Below, one piece after another: positions 7,402 through 14,813 of a stretch of 35,452 bases of DNA. Position 1 is the stretch's first letter. Each line of letters starts with the position of its first letter. The translations under genes and the position numbers were made by a program. Source of the stretch: Devosia insulae DS-56 (GTDB lineage Bacteria; Pseudomonadota; Alphaproteobacteria; Rhizobiales; Devosiaceae); NCBI RefSeq assembly GCF_000970465.2, contig NZ_LAJE02000063.1, positions 1-35,452 on the forward strand, read 5' to 3'. The notes beneath the pieces are model-generated. The model did no database searches, was not told the DNA's origin, and saw only the letters and a list, made by a program, of their open reading frames with translations.

Positions 7402-8051
7402 GCGCTCCAAAACCCGCACGCCCGCCGCAGCGCGTGGTGCTCGAGGGCCATTATGTGCGGCTCGAACCGCTGAGCATGGCGCACGCGCCAGACCTGTTCG
7501 AGGCCTCGAACGTCGCCGATGGCGACGCCCGTTTCGCCTATCTCGGCGACTATGCGCCCAAGACCCAGGCCGATACCGAGGCGTTCATCCAGAGCGTCCT
7601 CGGCAAAGCCGATCCGATCCTCTTCGCCGTCATCGACAAATCGACCGACAAGGCCGGCGGCCGACAGGCGCTGATGCGCATCGTGCCCGAGCACGGCGTG
7701 ATCGAGATCGGCTCGATCTACTGGGGCCCGGCCATCGCCCGCACGCCGCGCGCCACCGAGGCGCTGTACCTGTTCGCCCGCCACATCTTCGAGGATCTCG
7801 GCTATCGCCGCTTCGAATGGAAGTGCAACGACCGGAACGAACCGAGTAAGAGCGCCGCAGAGCGCTTCGGCTTCAGCTATGAGGGCCTGTTCCGCCAGCA
7901 CATGATCATGAAGGGCGAGAACCGCGACACCGCCTGGTTCTCGATGCTCGACAGCGAATGGCCGGCGAAGAAGGCCGGCTTCGAGCGTTGGCTCGAGCCG
8001 GGCAATTTCGATGCGGACGGGCGGCAGAAGACGCCATTGCGGTTCGGTTGA
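7398..8051 (+). CDS. GNAT-family N-acetyltransferase (RimJ/RimL type)
   Basis: A predicted acetyl-CoA-dependent acetyltransferase of 217 aa. The pattern follows the Acetyltransf_3 subfamily: LEGHYVRLEPLSMAHAPDLFEAS at the N terminus, GVIEIGSIYWGPAIARTPRATEAL around the acetyl-CoA pyrophosphate-binding loop (about 105-125), and the C-terminal WKCNDRNEPSKSAAERFGFSYEGLFRQH. The ATG overlaps the SDR stop (ATGA), so the two are likely co-translated. It converges with the alpha/beta hydrolase gene 40 bp downstream. The acceptor could be a protein N terminus, a small amine or an antibiotic; the sequence does not decide. Confidence 0.9.
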   Translation: MSAPKPARPPQRVVLEGHYVRLEPLSMAHAPDLFEASNVADGDARFAYLGDYAPKTQADTEAFIQSVLGKADPILFAVIDKSTDKAGGRQALMRIVPEHGVIEIGSIYWGPAIARTPRATEALYLFARHIFEDLGYRRFEWKCNDRNEPSKSAAERFGFSYEGLFRQHMIMKGENRDTAWFSMLDSEWPAKKAGFERWLEPGNFDADGRQKTPLRFG

Positions 8052-8091
8052 ACTCTCCCACCCACAGGTTGGGGTTGCGTCCGTCCCTAAG

Positions 8092-8895
8092 CTATAGCTC
8101 CAGCTCCAGCTGTTCGGGCGGCACGGTTATCTCACGCTCCACCGAAGCTTTCAGCAGGTCCAAGTCCTCGGGGCGGCTGAGGCGGTGGTCGCCATCGGGG
8201 ATGAGGGTGAAGGTGACGGGGTCGGTGAGCAGGTGCTGCACCAGCCGCATGGCGTGCTCGCGCGGCACGTCGGGGTCCTTGCCACCCTGGAGGATCGTCA
8301 CCGGCGCGCCGACATCGATGCCGCGGCCGAACATCAGGTGATGCTGGTTGCCGTCCTCGATCAGCCTGGCCGTATAGGGATAGGGCTCATCGGAATATTG
8401 CGACGGCCGCTGCACGATGCCATCGCGCTTCAGTGCTGCCAGTTGCGCCTTGTTCATCCGCTTGGTCATCAGCTCGGCGGTCGCATCTACTGCCGGGGCG
8501 ATCAGCACCAACGCCTTGACCCGGTCGCCCTCGCCCCGCCGGCGCAACTCGCGCGCCATCAGCAGCGCCAGCCAACCACCCAGCGAGGAGCCGACGATCA
8601 CCTGCGGGCCGGAGGTGGTGGCAAACACGGCGAGCGACTCCTCGAGCCAGCGACTCACTGTGCCATCGAGGAAATCGCCCCCCGACAGACCATTGCCGGA
8701 ATGATCGAGGCGGGTGACGGCAAGGCCCTTTTCGGCGCCGAAGACATCGAGCGCCGAGGCCTTGGTGCCGCCCATGTCGGAACGGTAGCCGTTGAGCCAG
8801 AAAATGCCGGGGGACTTGCCGGGGCGGCGCAGCATGGCGATGCGGCGCGCCTCAGCCCCCTCGCCCACCTCGAGATACTCAACCGCAGGTTCCAC
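8092..8895 (-). CDS. Alpha/beta hydrolase (ABHD10-like thioesterase group)
   Basis: A 267-aa cytoplasmic serine hydrolase. It has the oxyanion-region segment FWLNGYRSDMGGTKA, LDHSGNGLSGG, the nucleophile elbow GSSLGG (Ser104), the acid loop ILQGGKDPDV, and the catalytic His in PDGDHRLS. The short cap and the NGYRSDMxGTKA stretch resemble the ABHD10/palmitoyl-thioesterase-like bacterial group, so an ester or thioester substrate is likely; no particular substrate can be named. It is divergent from infC, with a shared 184-bp intergenic region. Confidence 0.88.
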   Translation of the reverse strand: MEPAVEYLEVGEGAEARRIAMLRRPGKSPGIFWLNGYRSDMGGTKASALDVFGAEKGLAVTRLDHSGNGLSGGDFLDGTVSRWLEESLAVFATTSGPQVIVGSSLGGWLALLMARELRRRGEGDRVKALVLIAPAVDATAELMTKRMNKAQLAALKRDGIVQRPSQYSDEPYPYTARLIEDGNQHHLMFGRGIDVGAPVTILQGGKDPDVPREHAMRLVQHLLTDPVTFTLIPDGDHRLSRPEDLDLLKASVEREITVPPEQLELEL

Positions 8896-9003
8896 GCGTC
8901 CCCGACTCCATTCTCGTGCCCGGCCTTTTGCCTCGCGTTAGCCTTCGCGGCAACAGTTTGTCATCAAACCGCGACTTGCTGCTGTTTCTTGTCTGTTCCG
9001 GTG

Positions 9004-9032
9004 TTGACTTATGGCCGACGCAGCACGATTTT
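9004..9032 (+). promoter_or_regulatory. Candidate sigma-70 promoter of infC
   Basis: TTGACT (9004-9009, five of six consensus bases) and GATTTT (9027-9032) are separated by 17 bp and lie about 50 bp upstream of the infC start. The -10 match is poor, so this rests mainly on the -35 element and its position. Confidence 0.4.
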
Positions 9033-9079
9033 AGCCGCGATCTCCCGCCGCTCCGGTAACAATCGAAGGATCGCCTCCC

Positions 9080-9616
9080 ATTCGTCGTCCCATGAGACCC
9101 GTCGCGCCCCAGAAAGATGGGCCGCAATCTAACGAAGATATCTCCTCCCCCGATGTCCAGCTGATCGACGGCGAAGGCGCCAACCGCGGCGTCGTGCGAA
9201 CGCGCGAGGCGTTGGCCGAGGCGCAGGAGCAGGGACTCGATCTCGTTATCATTTCCCCGAACTCGGTTCCCCCTGTTGCCAAGATGCTCGATCTCGGCCG
9301 CTTCAAGTATGCTGCCCAGAAGAAGGCAGCCGAAGCGCGCAAGAAGCAGAAGGTGATCGAGGTCAAGGAAATCCAGCTGCGTCCGAACATCGATACGCAC
9401 GATTACGAGACCAAGATGAAGGCGGTGCACCGCTTCCTCGAAGACGGTGACCGGGTGAAGGTCACCATGCGCTTCCGCGGCCGTGAAATGGCCCACCAGG
9501 AACTGGGTATGCAATTGCTGGTCAAGGTGCAGGCCGAACTCGAGGCCAAGGCGAAGGTCGAATCCTCGCCGCGCTCCGAAGGCCGCCAGATGGTGATGGT
9601 GCTGGCGCCGAAGTAA
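9080..9616 (+). CDS. infC: Translation initiation factor IF-3, AUU start
   Basis: IF-3 binds the 30S subunit and checks start-codon choice. The product (178 aa) has the linker-rich N domain ([22 protein letters not shown]), the [24 protein letters not shown] helix, and the C domain with [15 protein letters not shown] and [16 protein letters not shown]. The start is placed at ATT 9080: AAGGA (9066-9070) lies 9 nt upstream, and the resulting N terminus (M)RRPMRPVAP matches the usual MRRP start. The first ATG (9092) would be 21 nt from that ribosome binding site. AUU is the known autoregulatory start of infC in other bacteria. Unlike the usual order, rpmI-rplT does not follow directly. Confidence 0.95.
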   Translation: MRRPMRPVAPQKDGPQSNEDISSPDVQLIDGEGANRGVVRTREALAEAQEQGLDLVIISPNSVPPVAKMLDLGRFKYAAQKKAAEARKKQKVIEVKEIQLRPNIDTHDYETKMKAVHRFLEDGDRVKVTMRFRGREMAHQELGMQLLVKVQAELEAKAKVESSPRSEGRQMVMVLAPK

Positions 9617-9640
9617 CGGCGACAGCAGCGTGAATTGAAC

Positions 9641-9671
9641 AAGGGCGGCCCGCGGGTCGCCCTTTGTTTTT
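9641..9671 (+). terminator. Rho-independent terminator of infC
   Basis: AAGGGCGGCC and GGTCGCCCTT form a 10-bp stem with one G-U-type mismatch position and a 4-nt loop, followed by TGTTTTT. It lies 25 bp after the infC stop, which supports infC being a single-gene transcript here. Confidence 0.8.
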
Positions 9672-9691
9672 GGTGGGGATTGAGCCGAAGC

Positions 9692-9816
9692 AGACGGCCC
9701 CCTCCCATCCTCCCCCATGAAGGGGGAGGTGCCGGCCGGTGTGTCAGGCACGATCGACGACAGAGCCTCGACTCTTCACCTCCCACTTCATGGGGGAGGC
9801 CGGGAGGGGGCCGTCT
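9692..9816. repeat. Type B intergenic palindromic repeat
   Basis: A 125-bp inverted structure with ends AGACGGCCCCCTCCC / GGGAGGGGGCCGTCT. Inner arms CCTCCCCCATGAAGGGGGAGG and CACCTCCCACTTCATGGGGGAGG each form a hairpin. It lies between the convergent infC and DUF423 genes. Confidence 0.88.
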
Positions 9817-9819
9817 CTG

Positions 9820-10188
9820 TCAGTCGGCGCGCTTCCACCCCACCACCCCAGTCAACACCACCAGCAGCCAGCCGACGATCAGCCCGCCACCACCGAGCGG
9901 GGCAGCCAGCGGGAACAGCGCGCCACCGAGCAGTGAGCGCGCCGCGAGATCACCGGCGAACAGCACCAGGCCAAGCAGCAGCACCGCCCCGGCAGCCAAT
10001 GCCATCCGGCTCACGGCGATCACGCTCAGCCCGATCAGCACCGGCGCATGCAACAAGAGGAAGTTCGCGGCGATCCCGAGATTGTCGTCACCGGCATGGC
10101 TGGCGCGGGCCGCCGCGGCGACGCCCAGCGCGCCGCAAAGGCCGGCGGCGACCAGCAGCAGGCGGGACGCAGGCGTGGGGTTCGACAT
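9820..10188 (-). CDS. DUF423-family membrane protein
   Basis: A small inner-membrane protein of 122 aa with four predicted hydrophobic segments. Family markers are GLCGALGVAAAARASHA near the N terminus, ANFLLLHAPVLI, LVLFAGDLAARSLLG, and the C-terminal LFPLAAPLGGGGLIVGWLLVV. DUF423 (YgdD-like) proteins are widespread, and their function is not established. Its stop codon lies 4 bp from the end of a type B repeat, which may serve as its transcript end. It is one of the genes separating infC from rpmI-rplT. Confidence 0.88.
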   Translation of the reverse strand: MSNPTPASRLLLVAAGLCGALGVAAAARASHAGDDNLGIAANFLLLHAPVLIGLSVIAVSRMALAAGAVLLLGLVLFAGDLAARSLLGGALFPLAAPLGGGGLIVGWLLVVLTGVVGWKRAD

Positions 10189-10287
10189 TGGATGCTCCGG
10201 GCGCTAGCCGACGACGCCGAAGACTCTACATGCACTCGAGCGGCGCCGGGACGTCGAAATCGACGCACAACCTGCAGCCCCCACCGG

Positions 10288-10363
10288 GTCATTCCCGCGA
10301 AAGCGGGAACCTCTGTTTGCGGTGCCTGCCCCAAACAAAGATCCCCGCTTTCGAGGGGATGAC
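10288..10363. repeat. Type A intergenic palindromic repeat
   Basis: A 76-bp copy between DUF423 and the downstream minus-strand oxidoreductase. The right arm carries one change (CTTTCGAGGGG instead of CTTTCGCGGGG), which breaks a pair in its hairpin. Confidence 0.88.
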
Positions 10364-10391
10364 ACCGGGGTTGGGGCAAGCAGCGTGAAGA

Positions 10392-10422
10392 ACAAGAAAG
10401 GCCGGGGGATCTTTCCCCGGCC
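10392..10422 (-). terminator. Rho-independent terminator of the NAD(P)-binding oxidoreductase gene
   Basis: On the minus strand GGCCGGGG and CCCCGGCC form a perfect 8-bp stem with a 7-nt loop (10400-10422), followed by TTTCTTGTT. It lies 28 bp past the stop of the gene at 10451-11074. Confidence 0.8.
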
Positions 10423-10450
10423 CCTTTCGTCTGCTGCGCGTAGCCCAGGC

Positions 10451-11074
10451 TTACGCCGCCAGCTTCAGCCAGGTCGGGGCGATGGCAGTGCCCTGGCCGA
10501 GGCCGTAGCCGAAGCGGATGTTCAGCATGCCGACCGGCTCGACCAGGCGGGCGCCATCGAGGCCGCCGACCTTTTCAACCGCAAAGCCCGAGGCTTTGAC
10601 GAGTTCGGCGACAGCGTCGACCGCGGCGGCGTCATTACCGGCGAGGAACACCGGCACATTGGCAGTGGCGCTCGGCGGGGTATCGAACAGGCTGGCAAAG
10701 ATAGTGTTGTAGCCCTTGACCAGCTTGGCCGAGGGGGCGGCAGCCTGCAGCTCTTCGGCGGCCGACGTGGTGTGGCCGATGGCGAGGCCGGAGAAATCCG
10801 CCTTCACCGGGTTGGAGATGTCGACGACGATCTTGCCGTTGAGCGGCAGCTTGCCGGCGAGCTCCAGCGCCGCACCATAGGGCAGCGCCAGAACGACGAT
10901 ATCGGCGGCCAGTACGGCGCTCTTGTAGTCGGTGACGGTGGCGCCGACCGAGGCGGCGAACTCGGTGGCGGCGGCCGGGTTGGAGGCCCCGAGCACCAGC
11001 TCGGTCTTGCCGGCGAGACGCTTGGCGAGGCCCTTGCCCATATTGCCGAGGCCGAGAATTGCGGTGGTGGTCAT
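10451..11074 (-). CDS. NADPH-dependent F420 reductase-like NAD(P)-binding oxidoreductase
   Basis: A 207-aa protein of the F420-dependent NADP oxidoreductase/6-phosphogluconate-like Rossmann superfamily. It has ILGLGNMGKGLAKRLA (GxGxxG, residues 7-12), ADIVVLALPYGAALELA, IVVDISNPV, and VKGYNTIFA, which is typical of this group. F420 itself is not expected in most alphaproteobacteria, so the protein probably uses NADPH with another partner. It is divergent from a LysR-type gene (104 bp between the two starts), which most likely regulates it. It ends in a clear terminator. Confidence 0.85.
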   Translation of the reverse strand: MTTTAILGLGNMGKGLAKRLAGKTELVLGASNPAAATEFAASVGATVTDYKSAVLAADIVVLALPYGAALELAGKLPLNGKIVVDISNPVKADFSGLAIGHTTSAAEELQAAAPSAKLVKGYNTIFASLFDTPPSATANVPVFLAGNDAAAVDAVAELVKASGFAVEKVGGLDGARLVEPVGMLNIRFGYGLGQGTAIAPTWLKLAA

Positions 11075-11177
11075 TTGGAAAGCTCCATCCTGCGATTGCG
11101 ATGACCCCTATCTACGTGCTGCCAGAGAGGTATAGAATTGCCGGTGATTGCGCTTCACTGTTGCACTGGAGTATCGA

Positions 11178-12074
11178 GTGGCCGAGCTGACCAACCTCGA
11201 AACCTTCGTCGCGACGGTCAAATCCGGCAGCTTTGCCGGCGCGGCGCGACGGCTCGGCATCTCGCCGGCGATGGTCGGGCGGCGTATCCAGGCGCTGGAA
11301 GAGCAGCACGGCGCCCGGCTGATCGAGCGCACGACGCGGGCGCAGCGGCTGACCGAGCTGGGCGAGAGCTTCTTTGCGCAGGCCGAGGCAGTGCTCGAGG
11401 CGGTGGCCGAACTCGACGACCTCACCCGCACCGAGCCGGGCAAGCTGTCCGGCCGGATCCGCGCTACGGGGCCGGCGACGCTGGGCATCCACCGGCTGGC
11501 CGGCATCATCGCGCGGTTCTGCGAGGACAACCCGGCGGTGACGGTGGAGCTCAGCCTCAACGACCGCCGCGCGGACCTGATCGCCGAGGGCTTTGACGTC
11601 GCCATCCGGGTGGGTGAGCTGCAGGCCTCGACGATGATCGCACGGCGGATCGGCACCTACCGCTTTCGCTGTGTCACCTCGCCCGCCTATGCCGATGCCT
11701 TCGGGGTGCCGGCGACGCCGGAAGAGCTCAGGCAACACCGCTGCATCCTCAATCTCAACATGAGCCCGCGCAACCGCTGGCCGTTCATCGGTCCGGGCGG
11801 CACCTCGGTCATCGCCGAGGTCGAGGGCGGGTTGCAGATCGACAATGGTGAAGCGCAACTGGCAGCAGCGCTGGAAGGCGCTGGGATCGTCTACCTGCCG
11901 GTCGATCTCGTTACCGAGCCGCTGCGTAATGGCCAGCTCATCGAGGTGCTGCCACACTGGCAGCGCATGACGCTGCCGATCCACCTGGTCTATCCGTCGC
12001 GCCGCCTGGTGCCCCGCCGGTTGAGTGCCTTCATGGAGGCCATCGCGGCCGGCCTCAAAGACACCGCGGCCTGA
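11178..12074 (+). CDS. LysR-family transcriptional regulator
   Basis: The 298-aa regulator has a winged helix-turn-helix at about residues 1-60 (AELTNLETFVATVKSGSFAG, AARRLGISPAMVGRRIQALE) and a LysR substrate-binding domain (about 90-290) of the kind that includes RNNGEAQLAAALEGAGIVYLP-like segments. GTG at 11178 is chosen because GGAG lies 7 bp before it and the helix-turn-helix starts at the usual distance; an earlier in-frame start has no ribosome binding site. It is divergent from the NAD(P)-binding oxidoreductase, the likely target. No clear T-N11-A palindrome was found in the intergenic stretch. Confidence 0.92.
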   Translation: MAELTNLETFVATVKSGSFAGAARRLGISPAMVGRRIQALEEQHGARLIERTTRAQRLTELGESFFAQAEAVLEAVAELDDLTRTEPGKLSGRIRATGPATLGIHRLAGIIARFCEDNPAVTVELSLNDRRADLIAEGFDVAIRVGELQASTMIARRIGTYRFRCVTSPAYADAFGVPATPEELRQHRCILNLNMSPRNRWPFIGPGGTSVIAEVEGGLQIDNGEAQLAAALEGAGIVYLPVDLVTEPLRNGQLIEVLPHWQRMTLPIHLVYPSRRLVPRRLSAFMEAIAAGLKDTAA

Positions 12075-12179
12075 GCCAATACTGTTCTCCGCGGCAGATT
12101 AACTGTCTTCGGTAACCACGCCAGCACCCACCCGAGTGGAATACTGGTCGAACGTACGGCATTATCGTAAAATGCGATC

Positions 12180-12962
12180 ATGCATGTGGCAGCCAGTACC
12201 GTGTCGGCATCCGAATACCTTCGGGACATTCTCGATCGCGAGATGGTCACGCGCGAGGCGGTGGCCGAACTGGCACGCGTCGAGAACAAGCTCGCCGCGC
12301 TGTGCCACGCCTGGGGCAGCCGCGATATTGTCGACGTCACGCCGGGCGGCGGCTTCGAGAAGTCGATGGCCAATCGCAGCGGCATCAGCATCGATTACGT
12401 GGTGTGGATCCACGCCCAATGCGAGCGCCGCATCCCCGAACTCTACGAATCGATGTTCGCGGCATTTCGACGACTCGGCCTCGCGCCGATGCGCCGCGAT
12501 GTGACGCTGGCGCTCAACCTGGGGACCATGGTCGTCGACCTGCTACCGGCAAAACGCCTGTCGATGATCTCGGACATCCACGAGATCTATTCGACGCGCC
12601 GGCAGGCGGCGATCACCACGAATCTCCACCAGCACGTGCTCGACAGCCACGATGCCGGCTGGCACGACGAAGTGCGGGTGCTGAAACTCTGGCGCGACCA
12701 GAACGGGCTGGATTTTCCATCCTATTATCTCGAGCTCGCTACCCAGGCCGCCTTGCGCCGCCGCCCGGCCGGAGCCCTGGCCGACAATGTCTGGGTGGCG
12801 CTCGGCTTTTTCGAGCGCCTGCTGGTGCCGCGCGCCATGCTTGACCCGGCCAATGCTGCCAACATCGTCTCGGACGAGCTGACCGCGGCGCAGAAACGTT
12901 CCATCGCGCTTGCCGCAGAGGCAGCGCGGAGTGGCCGGCCGTGGTCGGAGATCGTGCGGTAG
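12180..12962 (+). CDS. CD-NTase/OAS-like nucleotidyltransferase-fold protein with altered active site
   Basis: A 260-aa protein matching the layout of OAS/CD-NTase enzymes, which make cyclic or linear oligonucleotide signals. The GS-motif region is at 56-62 (GGGFEKS), the metal-binding strand at 68-75 (GISIDYVV), and the third acidic strand at 118-126 (VVDLLPAKR, Asp120). The helical second domain carries VLKLWRDQNGLDFPSYYLEL (168-187), and a C-terminal MLDPANAANIVSDELT follows (220-235). Aligned without gaps to OAS1-type GSxxKGT...SDxD, the GS serine is Gly58 and the first metal-binding Asp is Ser70, while Lys61, Asp72 and Asp120 remain. Activity is therefore doubtful. No CBASS effector or Cap2/Cap3 gene lies nearby. 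Family assignment is by motif reading; function is unknown. Confidence 0.75.
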   Translation: MHVAASTVSASEYLRDILDREMVTREAVAELARVENKLAALCHAWGSRDIVDVTPGGGFEKSMANRSGISIDYVVWIHAQCERRIPELYESMFAAFRRLGLAPMRRDVTLALNLGTMVVDLLPAKRLSMISDIHEIYSTRRQAAITTNLHQHVLDSHDAGWHDEVRVLKLWRDQNGLDFPSYYLELATQAALRRRPAGALADNVWVALGFFERLLVPRAMLDPANAANIVSDELTAAQKRSIALAAEAARSGRPWSEIVR

Positions 12963-12975
12963 GGACAACTGCAGC

Positions 12976-13101
12976 AGACGGCCCCCTCCCATCCTCCCCC
13001 CATGAAGGGGGAGGCGCCCCGCCGGTGTGTTGGGCACGATCGAAGACAGAGCCTCAACTCTTCACCTCCCCCTTCATGGGGGAGGCCGGCAGGGGCCGTC
13101 T
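12976..13101. repeat. Type B intergenic palindromic repeat
   Basis: A 126-bp copy between the CD-NTase-like gene and the MarR gene, both on the plus strand. The ends AGACGGCCCC / GGGGCCGTCT and the two inner CCTCCCCC-ATGAAG-type hairpins are conserved. Confidence 0.88.
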
Positions 13102-13179
13102 CTCTCAGTAAGCCCCCGGCAATCTCCCCTTAAGTCACAACACGCTATGATGCCCCCCTCACCTCTGGGGGAGGAGGCC

Positions 13180-13602
13180 GTGTTCGACCACAAGGAAACG
13201 CTGTTCCACGTCGCGAGCCAACTGGCCCGGCGGCTCGCCAACCACCTGCGCGAGGCGCTGGAGCCGTTTGGGCTGCATCCGGCGCAGTTCACTGCGCTGA
13301 GCGAGATTGCCGAGCGCGAGGGGCTGACACAGGCCGAACTGGTCACCCGCCTCGAGCTCGAGCAGCCCGGCGTCGCCCGCACCCTCGGTGGCCTCGAAGC
13401 CGATGGCTGGATCGAGAAGGCGTCGATCGGCAAGGGCCGGGCCCAGGGGCTCTATCTCAGCTCCAAGGCCAAGACCGTGCTGCCGGAAGCCGCGGCCGCG
13501 GCGGCGCGCGCCGACCGGCAGGCACTGGCGAGCCTCAGCAAAACCGAAGCTGCACACCTGATCGATGGGCTCAGCGAACTGGCGGCAGCGAACCGAGGCT
13601 AG
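13180..13602 (+). CDS. MarR-family transcriptional regulator
   Basis: A 140-aa dimeric winged-helix regulator. It has LARRLANHLREALEPFGLHPAQFTALSEI at the N terminus, then the recognition region GLTQAELVTRLELEQPGVARTLGGLEADGWIEK (about 48-80) and the wing with GRAQGLYLS. The start is taken as GTG 13180, preceded by a purine-rich GGGGAGGAGG. In-frame ATGs at 13147/13150 would add an unrelated proline-rich stretch. Target genes are not obvious, since the next gene is on the other strand. It may act in trans or on its own promoter. Confidence 0.88.
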   Translation: MFDHKETLFHVASQLARRLANHLREALEPFGLHPAQFTALSEIAEREGLTQAELVTRLELEQPGVARTLGGLEADGWIEKASIGKGRAQGLYLSSKAKTVLPEAAAAAARADRQALASLSKTEAAHLIDGLSELAAANRG

Positions 13603-13612
13603 CGCTCGGCGA

Positions 13613-13765
13613 TCACCTGGGCAGCCGCCGGCTCCGCTCGGCAAAGGGTTTGGGCAGCAGCACGAACAGCGCCAGCGCCACCAGCCAGATGGCGCCACGC
13701 AAATGCGCCTTGGTGATCGGCCATCGCCACGGTTCGGCCGACTTGGCCGCGAACAGATCGGTCAT
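13613..13765 (-). CDS. Possible 50-aa single-pass membrane protein
   Basis: A short minus-strand frame encodes MTDLFAAKSAEPWRWPITKA followed by a hydrophobic stretch (about residues 23-40, GAIWLVALALFVLLP) and a basic tail. GGGAAG lies 7 nt before the ATG at 13765; an in-frame ATG further upstream (13816) lacks such a site. It converges on the MarR gene with 10 bp between them. No family is recognised, and the frame could be fortuitous. Confidence 0.45.
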   Translation of the reverse strand: MTDLFAAKSAEPWRWPITKAHLRGAIWLVALALFVLLPKPFAERSRRLPR

Positions 13766-13859
13766 CGCTGCGCTTCCCGGAGCTGCGCCTTCGACGAGGC
13801 GCTTGCCAGCGATCAATGCAAGCGGGTATTACGCGCTGATGACAGCGGCGGGCGCCCTC

Positions 13860-13888
13860 TTGCGCCTCTGCCACTTTCCCCCTATACA
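13860..13888 (+). promoter_or_regulatory. Candidate sigma-70 promoter of rpmI-rplT
   Basis: TTGCGC (13860-13865) and TATACA (13883-13888) are separated by 17 bp, about 92 bp upstream of rpmI. The -10 is close to consensus. The leader left between promoter and rpmI holds a GC-rich inverted stretch (GGGCCGCCCGGCC) that could take part in L20 autoregulation; that is speculative. Confidence 0.5.
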
Positions 13889-13980
13889 CCCGCCTTCTCG
13901 ACGGGCCGCCCGGCCAAAAGGCATGCCGTGGCGATCCCAAATGCAGGCTTTTACGAGCCGCCTCTAACCAGGACAGCAAA

Positions 13981-14181
13981 ATGCCAAAGATGAAGACCAA
14001 ATCGGGCGCCAAGAAGCGCTTCAAGATGACCGCGACCGGCCGCGTCAAGGCTGGCGTCGCGGGCAAACGGCACCGGCTGATGAGCCACGACGCCGACTAC
14101 ATTCGCTCGCATCGGGGGACCAAGATCCTCAAGAAGGGCGATGAAAGTCTGGTCAAGTGGTACATGCCGTATAACCGTTAA
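13981..14181 (+). CDS. rpmI: 50S ribosomal protein L35
   Basis: A 66-aa basic ribosomal protein of the large subunit. [20 protein letters not shown] at the N terminus and the C-terminal [17 protein letters not shown] are diagnostic. AGGA lies a few bases upstream of the ATG. It is followed after 13 bp by rplT, as in nearly all bacteria. infC, normally the gene before it, lies 4.4 kb upstream here with its own terminator, so rpmI-rplT needs its own promoter. Confidence 0.98.
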   Translation: MPKMKTKSGAKKRFKMTATGRVKAGVAGKRHRLMSHDADYIRSHRGTKILKKGDESLVKWYMPYNR

Positions 14182-14194
14182 GGAGCGCCGATAG

Positions 14195-14596
14195 ATGTCA
14201 CGCGTTAAAAGAGGCGTTACCGCCCACGCCCGCCACAAGAAGGTTCTTAAGGCCGCTTCCGGTTTTTACGGTCGCCGCAAGAACACCATTCGTACTGCCA
14301 AGGCCGCCGTCGACAAGGCCGGCCAGTACGCGTACCGCGATCGCCGGGTCAAGAAGCGTAACTTCCGCGCCCTGTGGATCCAGCGCATCAACGCCGCCGT
14401 GCGCGATCACGGCCTGACCTACGGTCGATTTATCGACGGCCTCAGCAAGGCTGAGATCGCCGTCGACCGCAAAGTGCTCTCCGATCTCGCGATCACCGAG
14501 CCCGCAGCGTTCGCCGTGCTGGTTGAGCAGGCCAAGAAGGCTCTGGGGTATCTCGGCAAGATCGAGACCACCACCCACGAGCGTATCAGCGCCTAA
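14195..14596 (+). CDS. rplT: 50S ribosomal protein L20
   Basis: A 133-aa early-assembly protein of the large subunit that binds 23S rRNA and, in some bacteria, represses its own operon. The sequence shows [39 protein letters not shown], the basic helix [20 protein letters not shown], and a globular C-terminal domain ending in a short alphaproteobacterial extension ([12 protein letters not shown]). It is co-transcribed with rpmI and ended by a strong terminator at 14635-14676, which separates it from pheS. Confidence 0.98.
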   Translation: MSRVKRGVTAHARHKKVLKAASGFYGRRKNTIRTAKAAVDKAGQYAYRDRRVKKRNFRALWIQRINAAVRDHGLTYGRFIDGLSKAEIAVDRKVLSDLAITEPAAFAVLVEQAKKALGYLGKIETTTHERISA

Positions 14597-14634
14597 CCAG
14601 CCCTCGCCTTTTCTGAGGCCCTAAGCTAAGCCTT

Positions 14635-14676
14635 GCGCCGCCCCGTAACCGGGGATGGCGCGGGGCTTTTGTTTTT
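14635..14676 (+). terminator. Rho-independent terminator of rpmI-rplT
   Basis: GCGCC-G-CCCCG pairs with CGGGG-AT-GGCGC around a 4-nt loop, followed by GGGGCTTTTGTTTTT. It starts 38 bp after the rplT stop. Confidence 0.85.
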
Positions 14677-14699
14677 GGTCCCGACGCCGCCCAACCACG

Positions 14700-14770
14700 G
14701 TGTCACCCCGGCGAAGGCCGGGGCCCATCCTGAGATCTCAAGATGGATACCGGCCTTCGCCGGTATGACA
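14700..14770. repeat. Variant palindromic repeat related to type A
   Basis: GTGTCACCCCGGCGAAGGCCGGGG on the left and ATACCGGCCTTCGCCGGTATGACA on the right form two hairpins that also pair with each other. The layout matches type A (GTCA...TGAC ends, GCGAA/TTCGC loops) but the stems differ. It lies between rplT and pheS, 44 bp before the latter. Confidence 0.75.
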
Positions 14771-14813
14771 GCGGTGTGAGCGGCAACGAAGCGAACGATA
14801 AATGGAACAGCAC

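Noticed and set aside
8052-8091. Possible bidirectional terminator between the GNAT and hydrolase genes
   Set aside because: Only a short, weak CCCACAGGTTGGGG-like stem and no T-run on either strand.
11075-11177. Search for a LysR box between the NAD(P)-binding oxidoreductase and its divergent LysR gene
   Set aside because: No convincing T-N11-A palindrome was found by eye, so none is annotated.
12180-13602. CD-NTase-like gene plus MarR considered as a CBASS operon
   Set aside because: MarR is an ordinary regulator with its own leader and a type B repeat in between; no effector, ubiquitin-like or HORMA genes are present.
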